Positions 1-9,277 are shown, counted from the stretch's first letter. The stretch is 64,000 nucleotides of DNA from Verticiella alkaliphila (GCF_018904615.1 NZ_JADCNH010000004.1:62001-126000), one strand, 5' to 3'. The notes: generated by a model not told the origin, from the sequence alone. Made by a program: numbers and translations.

Positions 1-578
1 GGCCGGGCGGCCGTGCGGCGGATCACGTCGATATAGCCCGTCATCACCTGGAGCAGGTTGTTGAAATCATGGGCGATGCCACCGGTGAGCTGCCCGAGCG
101 CCTCCATCTTCTGGGCCTGACGCAACGCGTCTTCCGCATCGCGCCGACGGCTCACGTCCAGCTGCGAGGCGAAGAAGTAGATCAGCCGGCCTTCTTCATT
201 GTAGATCGGCGCAACGAACAACGCGTTCCAGAACGAAGATCCGTCCTTCTTGTAGTTCAGGATCTCGGTCGAATATTCCTTGCGTTTCTCGATGGCTTCG
301 CGGATCTCCGCCACCACGGCGCGGTTGGTCTCCGGCCCCTGCAGGAAGCGGCAGTTGCGGTCGACGACGTCCTCCGAGGTGTAGCCGGTCATCTCCAGGA
401 AGGCGTGATTGGCGAAGATGATCGGGTTGTCCGGCCGGTTCGGGTCGGTCACGATCATCGGCATGCGCGTCGTCTCGACGGCCGCGAAGAAGATGTTGCG
501 GCCCGCCTGCGACAGATCGCCGGTGGCGGAGTTTTCCACCCGCATGGGATGGGAGCTGGATTTGGGAGAATCGGTCAC
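1..578 (-). CDS. LOV-domain sensor histidine kinase (N-terminal part, cut by window edge)
   Basis: Blue-light-type sensor kinase; 192 residues are visible. A LOV domain spans about residues 28-143. It has the flavin-binding/adduct motif DRNCRFLQG with the photoactive Cys at residue 76, the chromophore-contacting Asn pair N108 and N118 ([11 protein letters not shown]) and the Iβ Gln Q139 (FFASQLDVS). A short linker leads to a histidine-kinase DHp helix with [15 protein letters not shown], phospho-acceptor His at residue 170. The catalytic ATPase and any receiver domain lie outside the window. I chose the GTG at 578 because AGAGG lies 10 bases upstream; an in-frame ATG at 545 would still keep the whole LOV domain. 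It is divergent from the hybrid kinase at 747, with a 168-base shared upstream region. All expected photochemical residues are seen; light sensing itself is inferred from the family. Confidence 0.9.
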   Translation of the reverse strand, partial: MTDSPKSSSHPMRVENSATGDLSQAGRNIFFAAVETTRMPMIVTDPNRPDNPIIFANHAFLEMTGYTSEDVVDRNCRFLQGPETNRAVVAEIREAIEKRKEYSTEILNYKKDGSSFWNALFVAPIYNEEGRLIYFFASQLDVSRRRDAEDALRQAQKMEALGQLTGGIAHDFNNLLQVMTGYIDVIRRTAAR

Positions 579-746
579 GCGTGACGGGCCTCTGGAGAGT
601 GGGCCGACAGGGCCCGCTAGCCCGACAGCAACCGGCGTTCCCAGGCGGCACGCCAATTGCTATGGAGGCCGTCGCCTGCGTGCAATTCGCTACTATGGCC
701 GGTCGCGCGCTCAGCCGCCCGTTCATCCCATGCCTTGTCCTGCGCC

Positions 747-3428
747 ATGCCCGTCTCCGTTGTGCCTGCCGAACGCTATGCCGACATCTTCGTGGGAGAT
801 GGCGAAATGTCTCGGCTCATGCGCACGCACGACTGGGCGTCCACCCCTCTTGGCCTGCCGGACACGTGGCCGAGCTCGCTCAAGGCCGCCTTGCGCGTGC
901 TGCTCACCTCACGGTTTCAGATGTGGCTGGGCTGGGGCGATGGCGTTCACTTCTTCTACAACGACGCCTATCGGCCAACGCTGGGCAACAAGCATCCGCG
1001 CGCGCTGGGCATGCCCACGCAGGAACTCTGGGCCGAGATCTGGGACGACGTCTCGGGCCACATCGACCGCGTCTACCGCCTGGGCGAATCGACGTGGGAC
1101 GATGCACTGCTCCTGATGCTCCAGCGCCACGGTTACGCCGAAGAGACGTATCACACGTTCTCGTACAGCCCGCTGGTCGACGATGAAGACCGGGTGAACG
1201 GGCTCTTCTGCGCCGTGTCCGAGGAGACCAACCGCGTCATCAGCGAGCGGCGCTTGCGCACGGTGCGTGAGCTGGCCGTGCGCATTGCAACGGCCGACAC
1301 CCGGGAAGCCCTGCTGGGTCACGTGAGCACGACACTGCACGAAGCCGACCGCGACCTGCCCTTCTCCCTGTTATACCTGAACGATGAGATGGGGGTGGCT
1401 CAGCTCGTCTTCGCAAGCGGGATCGAGGCCGGCCATCCGCTCGCCCCACCCCGGGTCGTTTATGGGCAGGCCACGCCCTGGTCTCTGGCGGACACCGCCA
1501 CCACGCTCCTGCAACCCCAGTTGCTGGATGCGAGCGTGCCGGCGCCACGCGGGCCTTGGCGAGACGTGGTGCGTCACGTCGCCGTAGCCCCCTTGTCTGC
1601 GCCATCGGCCGCCCGGCCGATCGGTTTCCTGGTGGTGGGCATGAACCCGCACCGCCTGCCCGACGACGATTACCTGGGCTTCATCCGCCTGCTCTCGGGC
1701 CAAGTCGGTGGCGCTTTGGACCGCATCCAGGCGCTGGAAGCCAGCCGGGCAGAGCGCGACCGGCTGCGCAACCTGTTTCACCAGGCGCCGGGCTTCATGT
1801 GCGTGTTGCGCGGGCCCAATCACGTCTATGAACTCGTGAACAACGCCTACGAAGAACTCGTGGGCCGTAGCGGGATCGAAGGCTTGAGCGTGATCGACGT
1901 GGTGCCGTCGCATGGCAACGAGGCGCTGCTCGCCTCACTGGCGAACGCCTATCGCAGCGGCGAACCGTTCGTGGGCGAAAGCGTGCAGGTGATGCTGCGC
2001 CGCCCGGAGCGCAGCCAGCCGGTGAGCCGCTACCTCGATTTCATCTTCCAGCCGATCCATGACGACGCGGGCGCCGTGACCGGGGTCTTCGTCGATGGCT
2101 ACGACGTCACGGACAAGGTGCTGGCCGAACGGGCCTTGCGCCAGGCCAACGAAGGTCTCGAAACCCGGATCGCGGAGCGCACGCAGGATCTGGAAGCGGC
2201 GCTGGAACGCCTGCGTGCCGAAGTCGCCGAACGCGAAGCCATCGAGGCCACGCTGCGCCAATCCCAGAAGATGGAAGCGGTGGGCCAGCTCACGGGTGGC
2301 ATCGCGCACGACTTCAACAATCTGCTGGCCGCGCTCACGGGCAGCCTGGAACTGATGCAGCGCCGCCTGCAACAGGGCCGCCACAGCGAGATCGGCCACT
2401 ACATCGGCATCAGCCAATCCGCCGCCAAGCGCGCCGCGGCGCTCACCCATCGGCTGCTCGCTTTCTCGCGCCGGCAGACGCTCGAGCCGCGCCCCACTGA
2501 CGTCAATCGTCTGGTGAGCGGCATGGAGGATCTGGTCCGGCGCAGCATCGGCCCGCACATCACGCTGGAGGTGGTGGGTGCCGTCGGCCTCTGGAGCACG
2601 CTGGTCGATCCGAACCAACTCGAGAACGCGCTGCTCAATCTGTGCATCAACGCGAGCGACGCCATGCCCCAGGGCGGACGGCTCACGATCGAGACCGCCA
2701 ACCGCTGGATGGACGAGCGCACGGCCCGCGAGCGCATGCTGGCGCCGGGCCAGTACATCTCGCTCAGCGTGACGGACACTGGCACGGGCATGCCCTCGAC
2801 CGTGATGAACCGGATCTTCGAGCCCTTCTTCACGACCAAGCCCCTGGGCACCGGCACGGGTCTCGGGCTGTCCATGGTGTATGGCTTCGCACAGCAATCC
2901 GGTGGGCAAGTCCGGGTGTATTCCGAGGTGGGCATGGGCAGCACGCTCAGCATCTACCTGCCCCGGGATTACGGCACGCCCACGCCCCAGCTCGAGGTGG
3001 CCCCTGCCGACGAGGCGGCCTGGGCAGAGGGCGATCTGCAGGTACTGCTCGTGGATGACGAATCCTCGGTGCGGGCGCTCGCGAGCGAATCCCTGGCCGA
3101 TCTGGGCTACAAGGTGCTGCTCGCCCACGACGGCGCCACCGGCCTGTCATGGCTGCAGTCAAGAGAGCGGATCGATCTGCTGATCACCGACGTAGGTTTG
3201 CCAGGCGGCATGAACGGCCGACAACTCGCCGATGCTGCGCTGGCATTGCGCCCGGATCTCAAAGTGCTTTTCATCACGGGCTACGCCGAGAACGCGGTGC
3301 TCGGTCAGCATGGGCTTCTACAGCCGGGCATGCGCGTTCTTACCAAGCCCTTTACACTGGCGTCCCTCACGCAGCGCGTGCGTGATCTCACGCGCAGCGC
3401 CGTGCCCCAGCCCTCCTCCCAGCCCTGA
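747..3428 (+). CDS. PAS/GAF hybrid sensor histidine kinase with C-terminal receiver
   Basis: Soluble hybrid kinase of 893 residues with no membrane segments. Order: an N-terminal PAS-like domain of the WASTPLG...WP..L type (about 15-160), a GAF-like region (about 175-330), a PAS domain (about 345-460), a coiled linker, a DHp domain with [11 protein letters not shown] (His521), and an HATPase with [18 protein letters not shown] and [14 protein letters not shown] receiver follows (VLLVDDESS...[12 protein letters not shown], phospho-acceptor Asp815, and the switch Lys in LTKPF). The start at 747 was chosen because the N-terminal domain begins shortly after it; an upstream in-frame ATG at 657 would add 30 residues without family character. 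The partner regulator is not in the window. Stimulus unknown; this PAS lacks the LOV cysteine motif seen in its divergent neighbour. Confidence 0.9.
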   Translation: MPVSVVPAERYADIFVGDGEMSRLMRTHDWASTPLGLPDTWPSSLKAALRVLLTSRFQMWLGWGDGVHFFYNDAYRPTLGNKHPRALGMPTQELWAEIWDDVSGHIDRVYRLGESTWDDALLLMLQRHGYAEETYHTFSYSPLVDDEDRVNGLFCAVSEETNRVISERRLRTVRELAVRIATADTREALLGHVSTTLHEADRDLPFSLLYLNDEMGVAQLVFASGIEAGHPLAPPRVVYGQATPWSLADTATTLLQPQLLDASVPAPRGPWRDVVRHVAVAPLSAPSAARPIGFLVVGMNPHRLPDDDYLGFIRLLSGQVGGALDRIQALEASRAERDRLRNLFHQAPGFMCVLRGPNHVYELVNNAYEELVGRSGIEGLSVIDVVPSHGNEALLASLANAYRSGEPFVGESVQVMLRRPERSQPVSRYLDFIFQPIHDDAGAVTGVFVDGYDVTDKVLAERALRQANEGLETRIAERTQDLEAALERLRAEVAEREAIEATLRQSQKMEAVGQLTGGIAHDFNNLLAALTGSLELMQRRLQQGRHSEIGHYIGISQSAAKRAAALTHRLLAFSRRQTLEPRPTDVNRLVSGMEDLVRRSIGPHITLEVVGAVGLWSTLVDPNQLENALLNLCINASDAMPQGGRLTIETANRWMDERTARERMLAPGQYISLSVTDTGTGMPSTVMNRIFEPFFTTKPLGTGTGLGLSMVYGFAQQSGGQVRVYSEVGMGSTLSIYLPRDYGTPTPQLEVAPADEAAWAEGDLQVLLVDDESSVRALASESLADLGYKVLLAHDGATGLSWLQSRERIDLLITDVGLPGGMNGRQLADAALALRPDLKVLFITGYAENAVLGQHGLLQPGMRVLTKPFTLASLTQRVRDLTRSAVPQPSSQP

Positions 3429-3488
3429 GCCCGCGCGCGCCGCTCGCCCGCCGGGCCGCAGGCTTTGCCCTATTACCGACGCTTCTTC

Positions 3489-5384
3489 ATGTCCGGTCAC
3501 CGTATCGAGCTTCGCAGCCAGGTCTTTCGCGACGTCCTGGGCTATACCCTGCGCCACTGGGGCGGACAGCCCGGGCGCATCGCGGGCATCGTCCTGCTCG
3601 TGTTGCTCTCGGCGGGTGCCGATGTGCTCGTACCGCTCTATGCGGGACGCCTGGTCGAGGCCGTCGCTTCGAGCGCGCCTGGGGACGCCATCGCCCGCGA
3701 GGCCGCCTGGACGGCCTTTGCGATCGTGCTCGCGCTGGGCCTCACCCGCGCCGTGCTGCGTCAGTTCGTCTTTCACAACATCATCACGCTCACGCTGCGC
3801 ATGATGGGACGCATCGCCCAGGATGCCTTCGGCCGCGTGCAGCGCCTGTCAACTGACTGGCACGCCAACAGCTTCGCCGGTTCGACCGTGCGCAAGATCA
3901 CGCGCGGCGTCTGGGCGCTGGATCTGCTCAACGACACCCTGCTCATTGCCCTGCTGCCTGCGGCCGTCATGCTCGTGGGCGCCACCGTGATGCTGGGCAT
4001 GTCTTGGCCCATCATGGGGGTCGTCGTGGGCGTGGGGGCCGTTCTCTACCTAGGCGTTACCGTCGTGATGTCGCTCGCCTACGTGGCGCCCGCCGCTCGC
4101 CTCGCCAACGCGTGGGATACGCGCCTGGGCGGGGCATTGTCGGATGCGATCAGCTGCAATGCGGTGGTGAAGGCCTTTGGCGCGGAAAAGCGCGAAGAGG
4201 CCCGACTCTCCCGCGTGATCGACAAGTGGCAATCGCGTACCCGGCGCACCTGGGTGCGCGGCACCATCAACGGCGGCGTGCAGGCGGCCATGCTGATCGG
4301 CATGCAGGCCGGCCTGCTCGGGGTATCGCTGTACCTCTGGCAGACGGGCCAGGCCAATGCCGGCGACATCACGCTGGCACTCAGCATGTTCTTCATCCTG
4401 CAGAGCTACCTGCGCGACATCGGCATGCACATCCGCAACCTGCAGCGTTCGGTCAACGACATGGAAGAACTCGTCGCGCTCGAGCACCTGCCGCCAGGCA
4501 TTGCCGATGCCGTCACGGCACGCGCGCCCCAGCTAGCCCGTGGCGAGATCCGCTTCAACGACGTGACCTTCCGTTATGGTCAGCATCCCGTCGCGCTCTT
4601 CTCGCGGTTGAACGTGCGCATCGCACCCGGCGAACGCGTAGGGCTGGTCGGTCCCTCCGGCTCGGGCAAGACCACGTTCGTGAAGCTGATCCAGCGGCTC
4701 TACGACGTGACGGGCGGCAGCGTCACCCTCGATGGCGAAGACGTGCGTGAACTGCAGCAGGCCGCGATGCGGCGCCAGATCGCCATCGTGCCGCAGGAGC
4801 CCGTGCTCTTTCATCGCAGCCTGGCAGAGAACATCGCCTATGGCCGTCCGGGTGCGACCCGCGAAGAGGTCGAAGCGGCTGCCCGCCTCGCGAGCGCCCA
4901 TGACTTCATCGCACGCCTGCCAGGCGGCTACGAGACATTGGTGGGCGAGCGCGGCGTGAAGCTCTCCGGTGGCGAGCGTCAACGCGTGGCCATCGCCCGC
5001 GCCTTCCTGGCGGACGCCCCCATCCTCATCCTGGACGAGGCCACCTCCAGCCTGGACAGCGAGAGCGAGACCCTCATCCAGGCGGCGATGCAGCGCCTCA
5101 TGCAAGGACGCACCACGCTCGTGATCGCACACCGCCTGTCCACCGTGCGCGAGCTCGATCGTCTGCTCGTCTTCGAGAAGGGGCAGGTGATCGAAAGCGG
5201 CACGCATGCCGAGCTCATCGCCCGCCCGGACGGCGTCTATCGCCGGCTGCTTCAGCACCAGGCCGAGGGGATGCAGCTGGGCGAGGCGGATGAAGCCGCC
5301 TTGTTGGCAGATCAGGATGCCGAGGCATCTTCCGCATCGGGCTTGGCAGCACCACGACCGACCGTTATATTCCTGGGAACATAA
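3489..5384 (+). CDS. ABC exporter half-transporter (fused membrane and ATPase domains)
   Basis: Type IV ABC exporter half-molecule, 631 residues, expected to dimerise in the inner membrane. The N-terminal ~330 residues form the six-helix membrane domain. The C-terminal nucleotide-binding domain shows Walker A GPSGSGKTT (Lys394), Q-loop VPQEPVLFHRS, signature LSGGERQRVA, Walker B ILILDEATSSLDS and the H-loop His in IAHRLSTV. The family contains MsbA-like lipid exporters and multidrug pumps; the sequence does not decide the substrate. ATG 3489 is preferred; a TTG eight codons upstream is the alternative. The stop codon lies inside the ModE-like operator that precedes modB, so the two units are separately regulated though only 57 bases apart. 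Confidence 0.88.
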   Translation: MSGHRIELRSQVFRDVLGYTLRHWGGQPGRIAGIVLLVLLSAGADVLVPLYAGRLVEAVASSAPGDAIAREAAWTAFAIVLALGLTRAVLRQFVFHNIITLTLRMMGRIAQDAFGRVQRLSTDWHANSFAGSTVRKITRGVWALDLLNDTLLIALLPAAVMLVGATVMLGMSWPIMGVVVGVGAVLYLGVTVVMSLAYVAPAARLANAWDTRLGGALSDAISCNAVVKAFGAEKREEARLSRVIDKWQSRTRRTWVRGTINGGVQAAMLIGMQAGLLGVSLYLWQTGQANAGDITLALSMFFILQSYLRDIGMHIRNLQRSVNDMEELVALEHLPPGIADAVTARAPQLARGEIRFNDVTFRYGQHPVALFSRLNVRIAPGERVGLVGPSGSGKTTFVKLIQRLYDVTGGSVTLDGEDVRELQQAAMRRQIAIVPQEPVLFHRSLAENIAYGRPGATREEVEAAARLASAHDFIARLPGGYETLVGERGVKLSGGERQRVAIARAFLADAPILILDEATSSLDSESETLIQAAMQRLMQGRTTLVIAHRLSTVRELDRLLVFEKGQVIESGTHAELIARPDGVYRRLLQHQAEGMQLGEADEAALLADQDAEASSASGLAAPRPTVIFLGT

Positions 5385-5386
5385 CG
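5363..5386. promoter_or_regulatory. Probable ModE operator (molybdate repressor box)
   Basis: A near-perfect dyad of form CGTTATAT-N8-ACATAACG. The outer CGTTAT/ATAACG arms are exact inverted repeats and the inner TTCC/GGAA arms also pair. It closely resembles the operator of the E. coli mod operon as I remember it (CGTTATAT-N8-ACATAACG). It lies 56 bases before modB and overlaps the stop codon of the upstream ABC exporter. ModE with bound molybdate would repress modBAC here; no modE gene is in the window. Confidence 0.85.
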
Positions 5387-5441
5387 AAGCTGGTCATCTT
5401 GCCGTGTCCCTCTCTCGCGCACACCCGCAAGCGGTTGCTGC

Positions 5442-6119
5442 ATGACGCCCGGTCTCCTGGGCGGCATCGACTGGTTTCCGCTGGGTCTCTCGCTCAAGGT
5501 CGCGGGTGTGGCTACACTCATCGCGCTGGTGGCCGGCGTCGCGCTCGGCTGGGTGTTCAGCCGCTTCCGGTTCCCCGGCCGTTCGGTGCTCGAGGCGGCC
5601 TTCATGCTGCCCCTGGTTTTGCCGCCCACCGTGATTGGCTATGCCATCCTGGTCGCCGCGGGCCGCCGCAGTCCGCTCGGCAACTGGCTGCGCGAGCACC
5701 TTGACTACAGCATCATCTTCCATTGGCACGGCGCGGTCATCGCATCGGCCGTGGTCGCCCTGCCTCTGGTGCTCAAATCTGCGGGCGCGGCCTTCAATCA
5801 GGTCGATCGCTCGCTCGAGGCCGCGGCCAGCACGCTGCGCCAGCCACGCTGGTCGGTGTTCCTGCGCATCACCCTGCCCCTCGCCTGGCCCGGCATCCTC
5901 GCGGGCACCTTGCTCGCCTTCGCACGGGCCATGGGCGAGTTCGGCGCCTCGTTGATGGTGGCCGGCTCCATTCCCCAGCGCACGCAGACGCTCTCCATGG
6001 CCATCTACGACGCAGCCCAGGCAGGCGAAGACGACGTCGCGCTCGTGCTGGTCGTCGTCACCTCTGTCCTCTCGATCGCCATCCTCGTGCTGTCCAACCG
6101 GCTCTTCTCCCCTCGCTGA
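5442..6119 (+). CDS. modB: Molybdate ABC transporter permease
   Basis: Inner-membrane permease of the high-affinity molybdate importer, 225 residues, about five hydrophobic segments. The cytoplasmic coupling (EAA) loop is visible as EAAASTLRQPRWSVFLRITL, followed by GEFGASLMVAGSIP, both typical of ModB/CysTW permeases. The ORF stops one base before an ATG in the modA leader, so translation is closely coupled. The gene order here is modB-modA-modC rather than the common modA-modB-modC. Probably repressed by ModE through the operator at 5363-5386. Confidence 0.93.
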   Translation: MTPGLLGGIDWFPLGLSLKVAGVATLIALVAGVALGWVFSRFRFPGRSVLEAAFMLPLVLPPTVIGYAILVAAGRRSPLGNWLREHLDYSIIFHWHGAVIASAVVALPLVLKSAGAAFNQVDRSLEAAASTLRQPRWSVFLRITLPLAWPGILAGTLLAFARAMGEFGASLMVAGSIPQRTQTLSMAIYDAAQAGEDDVALVLVVVTSVLSIAILVLSNRLFSPR

Positions 6120-6138
6120 CATGTCTCAGGAAAACCGC

Positions 6139-6879
6139 ATGCGCCCGCTTTGGCTTGCCATTCTCGCCGCTCTCCCATTGACCGCGACGGCGGCTGAACT
6201 CACCGTGTCGGCTGCCGCCAGCCTCACCAACGCCTTCAAGGAGATCGCCCCCCGCTTCGAAGCGGCGCATCCCGGCGATACCGTGCGGCTGAACTTCGCG
6301 GCGTCGGGCACGCTGCTGCAACAGATCGACCAGGGCGCGCCCGCGGACGTGTTTGCAAGCGCCGATCAGCCAACGATGGACCGCGCAGCGCAACAGACAC
6401 TGATCGATCCGGCCTCGCGCCGCGATTTCGTCTCCAACCGCCTCGTGATGGTCGAGCCCGCCCAGGGCGGCAAGGGCCTGGCCGCGCTCGCCGATCTGCA
6501 GCAGCCCGGCGTGCAGCGCATCGCCGTGGGCAAGACGGCCACGGTGCCGGCCGGTCGCTATACGCAGGCCGTGCTCGAACACGCCGGACTCTGGAGCACC
6601 CTGCAACCGAAGTTCGTCCAGGCCGACAACGTGCGCCAGGTGCTGGATTACGTGAGCCGTGGCGAGGCCGATGCGGGCTTCGTCTACCGCACGGATGCCG
6701 CGCTCATGAAGGATAGGGTGCGCGTGGCGCTCACGACCCAGGGGCACGAGCCGATTCGCTACCCTGTCGCCGTGGTGGCAGCAAGCCGACAGCAGCCACT
6801 CGCCCAGGCCTTCATCGATTTTCTCGTCACGCCGCAGGCCCGCCAGATCCTGGACAAGTACGGTTTCGGGGCGCCCTGA
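6139..6879 (+). CDS. modA: Periplasmic molybdate-binding protein
   Basis: Solute-binding component of the molybdate importer, 246 residues, with a Sec signal peptide (MRPLWLAILAALPLTATAA, cleavage before ELTV). Family motifs are present: LTVSAAASLTNAF at the mature N-terminus, FAASGTLLQQI (oxyanion-binding serine region), GAPADVFASAD, and DAGFVYRTDA near the C-terminal lobe. ATG 6139 is chosen because AGGA stands 7 bases upstream; an in-frame ATG at 6121 would add six residues before the signal peptide. It sits between the permease and ATPase genes of the same importer. Confidence 0.93.
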   Translation: MRPLWLAILAALPLTATAAELTVSAAASLTNAFKEIAPRFEAAHPGDTVRLNFAASGTLLQQIDQGAPADVFASADQPTMDRAAQQTLIDPASRRDFVSNRLVMVEPAQGGKGLAALADLQQPGVQRIAVGKTATVPAGRYTQAVLEHAGLWSTLQPKFVQADNVRQVLDYVSRGEADAGFVYRTDAALMKDRVRVALTTQGHEPIRYPVAVVAASRQQPLAQAFIDFLVTPQARQILDKYGFGAP

Positions 6880-6885
6880 CCCGAT

Positions 6886-7668
6886 ATGATCGACGTCGAC
6901 ATCCGCCTGCAGGTCCAGGATGGCCAGCGCCAGTTTGCGCTGGCGGCGAGCTTCGCCACCGAGGCGGGGTTCGCCGCGCTGTACGGGCCGTCTGGATCGG
7001 GCAAATCGCTCACGCTGCAGGCGATCGCCGGGTTGCTGCGCCCGCAGGCGGGACACATCCGGTTGAACGGGCGCACGCTCTTCGATGCGGCAGCGGGCGT
7101 GGACATCGCGCCGCCTGCCCGGGGCGTGGGCTACCTCTTTCAGGACTACGCGCTCTTTCCGCACCTCACCGTGCGCGAAAACGTTGCCTTCGGGCTCACC
7201 ACCTGGCCGCGGCGCCAGCCGGCGCCCGCTCAGCGCGCGCGCGTGCAAAGCCTGCTGGAAGGCTTCGGTCTCGCGGCGCTGGCCGACAGCCGGCCTCGCA
7301 CGCTGTCTGGCGGCCAGCAGCAGCGCGTCGCGCTGGCCCGTGCGCTGGCCTGCGAGCCGCAGGTGTTGCTGCTGGACGAGCCGTTCGCGGCGCTCAATCC
7401 CATGCTGCGCGACGAATTGCGCGCCGAACTCGCCACCGTTCGGCGACAATGGGGAATTCCCGCGCTCATGATCACCCACGACGCCGACGACGTGCTGGCA
7501 CTGGCCGACGTGGCCTTCGTGTATGCGCAAGGCAGTATTGTGCGGGAGATCGACGTGCACGATGCCCGGAGTCGGGAACGGACCCGGGAAGCATTGGGGG
7601 TGGACCGCCCCGCCGATTCGCCCACCCAGCGTCGCGTGCGCGCCTTGTTGCATACGTCAGACGGCTGA
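6886..7668 (+). CDS. modC: Molybdate ABC transporter ATPase, short form without TOBE domain
   Basis: ATP-binding subunit of the molybdate importer, 260 residues. Walker A GPSGSGKSLTLQ, Q-loop LFQDYALFPHLTV, signature LSGGQQQRVALARAL, Walker B VLLLDEPFAAL and H-loop ITHDADD are present. Well-known ModC proteins are about 350 residues, because a C-terminal TOBE (molybdate-sensing) domain follows the ATPase; here the chain ends within about 30 residues of the ATPase fold, so that domain is absent. It begins 6 bases after modA ends, in the same operon. Confidence 0.92.
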   Translation: MIDVDIRLQVQDGQRQFALAASFATEAGFAALYGPSGSGKSLTLQAIAGLLRPQAGHIRLNGRTLFDAAAGVDIAPPARGVGYLFQDYALFPHLTVRENVAFGLTTWPRRQPAPAQRARVQSLLEGFGLAALADSRPRTLSGGQQQRVALARALACEPQVLLLDEPFAALNPMLRDELRAELATVRRQWGIPALMITHDADDVLALADVAFVYAQGSIVREIDVHDARSRERTREALGVDRPADSPTQRRVRALLHTSDG

Positions 7669-7693
7669 CACGATCGAATTTTCCCGTCACCCC

Positions 7694-7722
7694 TTGCAAG
7701 ATGTTGGCCTTCCCGATAAAAT
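7694..7722 (+). promoter_or_regulatory. Sigma-70 promoter of rpsT
   Basis: TTGCAA (7694-7699), a 17-base spacer, then TAAAAT (7717-7722). Both hexamers are close to consensus and transcription would start near 7729, giving an 85-base leader before rpsT. No regulatory hairpin is obvious in the leader. Confidence 0.7.
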
Positions 7723-7813
7723 CGTGGGCTTTGCATCGTCAGCTTTAATTATTGCCCTTTATGGCGCCCGATTTCGCGGGCACTGCTTCTAGGGCACCTA
7801 ACTTCGGACACTC

Positions 7814-8086
7814 ATGGCCAATTCCGCCCAAGCCCGCAAGCGTGCCCGCCAGGCCGTTGCTACCAACAAGCACAACTCCAGCCTGCGCTCCATGCTGCGC
7901 ACCTCGATCAAGCGCGTTCGCCAGGCCATCGAAGCCGGCGACCAAGCCGCTGCGAACGACGTGTTCAAGAAGGCCACCAGCGTGATCGATCGCGTGGCTG
8001 ACAAGAACATCATCCACAAGAACAAGGCTGCTCGCCACAAGAGCCGTCTGTCCGCCGCGATCAAGGGCCTGCAAGCCGCCGCTTGA
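7814..8086 (+). CDS. rpsT: 30S ribosomal protein S20
   Basis: Primary 16S rRNA-binding protein of the small subunit, 90 residues, the family's usual length. It opens [13 protein letters not shown] and continues in the very basic three-helix pattern of bS20 ([20 protein letters not shown], then [13 protein letters not shown]). It is a single-gene transcription unit: a good promoter is upstream and an intrinsic terminator downstream. Confidence 0.98.
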   Translation: MANSAQARKRARQAVATNKHNSSLRSMLRTSIKRVRQAIEAGDQAAANDVFKKATSVIDRVADKNIIHKNKAARHKSRLSAAIKGLQAAA

Positions 8087-8126
8087 TACCGCGCCCCGGC
8101 CCTGGCCGGGTGACAGCATTGCCTTG

Positions 8127-8161
8127 ACCGACTAGCCCGCCTCGTGCGGGCTTTCGGTTTT
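8127..8161 (+). terminator. Intrinsic terminator of rpsT
   Basis: Inner stem AGCCCGC/GCGGGCT with a 5-base loop, extended by outer ACCGA/TCGGT pairing and ending in TTTT. It stands 40 bases after rpsT. Confidence 0.85.
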
Positions 8162-8223
8162 GGGCAGGCGCATGTCGCGCGTACCGAAGCTGCGCATCGC
8201 ACCCTCCCCTCGCCGATCCACGC

Positions 8224-8254
8224 AAAAACGCCGCCTCCCCGAAGGCAGGCGGCG
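8224..8254 (-). terminator. Intrinsic terminator of the terC operon
   Basis: Read on the minus strand: perfect 8-bp stem CGCCGCCT/AGGCGGCG followed by TTTTT. It lies 20 bases beyond the stop of the small membrane protein gene. Confidence 0.88.
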
Positions 8255-8274
8255 CCTTTGCACAGCAGCGGGAT

Positions 8275-8424
8275 TCAGGCGACCAGGAAGGTCAGCACGA
8301 TCCAGGCGACGATGCCCAGCCCGCCCAGCAGGCTGAGCAGCTGAAGCAGACTGATACCGAGCATGCGCCTGCCGGGGTAGCCCCCCTTGAGCTTCGTCTC
8401 GGTGAGTGTCGGCTTCGATGTCAT
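8275..8424 (-). CDS. 49-residue membrane protein coupled to TerC-family exporter
   Basis: Unrecognised small protein. A basic, polar N-terminus (MTSKPTLTETKLKGGYPGRR) is followed by one long hydrophobic segment (about residues 22-48), so it should be an inner-membrane single-span protein with its N-terminus inside by the positive-inside rule. Its ATG overlaps the TGA of the terC-like gene (ATGA, 8421-8424), a classic coupled arrangement, and the operon terminator follows at once. The tight coupling suggests a role with the exporter, but no function can be assigned from the sequence. Confidence 0.72.
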   Translation of the reverse strand: MTSKPTLTETKLKGGYPGRRMLGISLLQLLSLLGGLGIVAWIVLTFLVA

Positions 8425-9128
8425 GCAGGATCTCCTTTCAGGCGACGGCTGGCAATCCACTTGCCCATGGCCACCACGAACAGCGCGCCGACGACTTCGG
8501 CCGCGATTTTGATCATCGGATCGACAGCGCCACCCAGCTGATTGACGACGAAAACGTCAGTCACCAACATGCCGCCAGCGATCCACCCTAGCAACGCGGC
8601 ACCAAAGGTGACCACGAGCGGGAAACGATCGATGAGCTTGAGCACCAGCGTGCTGCCCCAGATGATGATGGGCACACTGACCAGAAGGCCGAAGATGACG
8701 AGGCCCAGCTGATGATCCGGATGGGCATTCTGCGCGGACCCGGCGATGGCGATGACGTTGTCCAAGCTCATGACGAAGTCCGCCACGATGATGGTCTTGA
8801 TCGCCGACATGAGCGTGGTGCCACCGTCGATATTGCCATGGTCCTCGTCCTCTGGGATCAGCAGTTTGATGCCGATCCAGAACAGCAGGACGCCGCCCAC
8901 GACCTTGACGAACGGAATCGCCAACAGGGTCACGGCAAAGAAGATCAGGATCACGCGCAGGATGATGGCGCCCGCCGTGCCCCACAAAATCCCCTGCAGA
9001 CGCAGATTCTTCGGCAGATTACGGCACGCGAGTGCGATCACCACGGCATTGTCGCCGCCCAACAGAATGTCGATCAGAATGATCTGAAGAACAGCGCCCC
9101 AGGCCAGTGTCTGGAAAAACTCAAGCAT
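8421..9128 (-). CDS. TerC/YjbE-family integral membrane protein (probable metal exporter)
   Basis: Integral membrane protein of 235 residues with about seven hydrophobic helices. The TerC signatures are both present: DILLGGDNAVVIALA in the first helix and DFVMSLDNVIAIAG in the middle helix, whose aspartates and asparagines are thought to bind cation. YjbE-type members (about 230 residues, no CBS domains) have been tied to manganese export or metal loading of secreted enzymes; that role is inferred from family only. Shine-Dalgarno GAGGGG precedes the ATG. It is the first gene of a two-gene unit with the 49-residue protein. Confidence 0.9.
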   Translation of the reverse strand: MLEFFQTLAWGAVLQIILIDILLGGDNAVVIALACRNLPKNLRLQGILWGTAGAIILRVILIFFAVTLLAIPFVKVVGGVLLFWIGIKLLIPEDEDHGNIDGGTTLMSAIKTIIVADFVMSLDNVIAIAGSAQNAHPDHQLGLVIFGLLVSVPIIIWGSTLVLKLIDRFPLVVTFGAALLGWIAGGMLVTDVFVVNQLGGAVDPMIKIAAEVVGALFVVAMGKWIASRRLKGDPA

Positions 9129-9145
9129 GAATGCATCCCCTCAAC

Positions 9146-9173
9146 GTAAAAAGCGCCGCGTAGCACGCGGCGC
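9146..9173 (-). terminator. Intrinsic terminator after sucD / in front of terC
   Basis: Minus-strand 8-bp perfect stem GCGCCGCG/CGCGGCGC, loop of 5, then TTTTTAC. It would end sucCD transcription. It is also only about 18 bases upstream of the terC start codon, so it could act as an attenuator if a terC promoter lies before it. Confidence 0.85.
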
Positions 9174-9277
9174 CATCTCGGCGAGACGCGATGCCGGAAG
9201 CATCGTGCGGCAAACGGCGCGGGCGGATTCTATTGGGTGTCCGCTCATGGCCGTCTACCGACATCTCGCCTGTCTGA

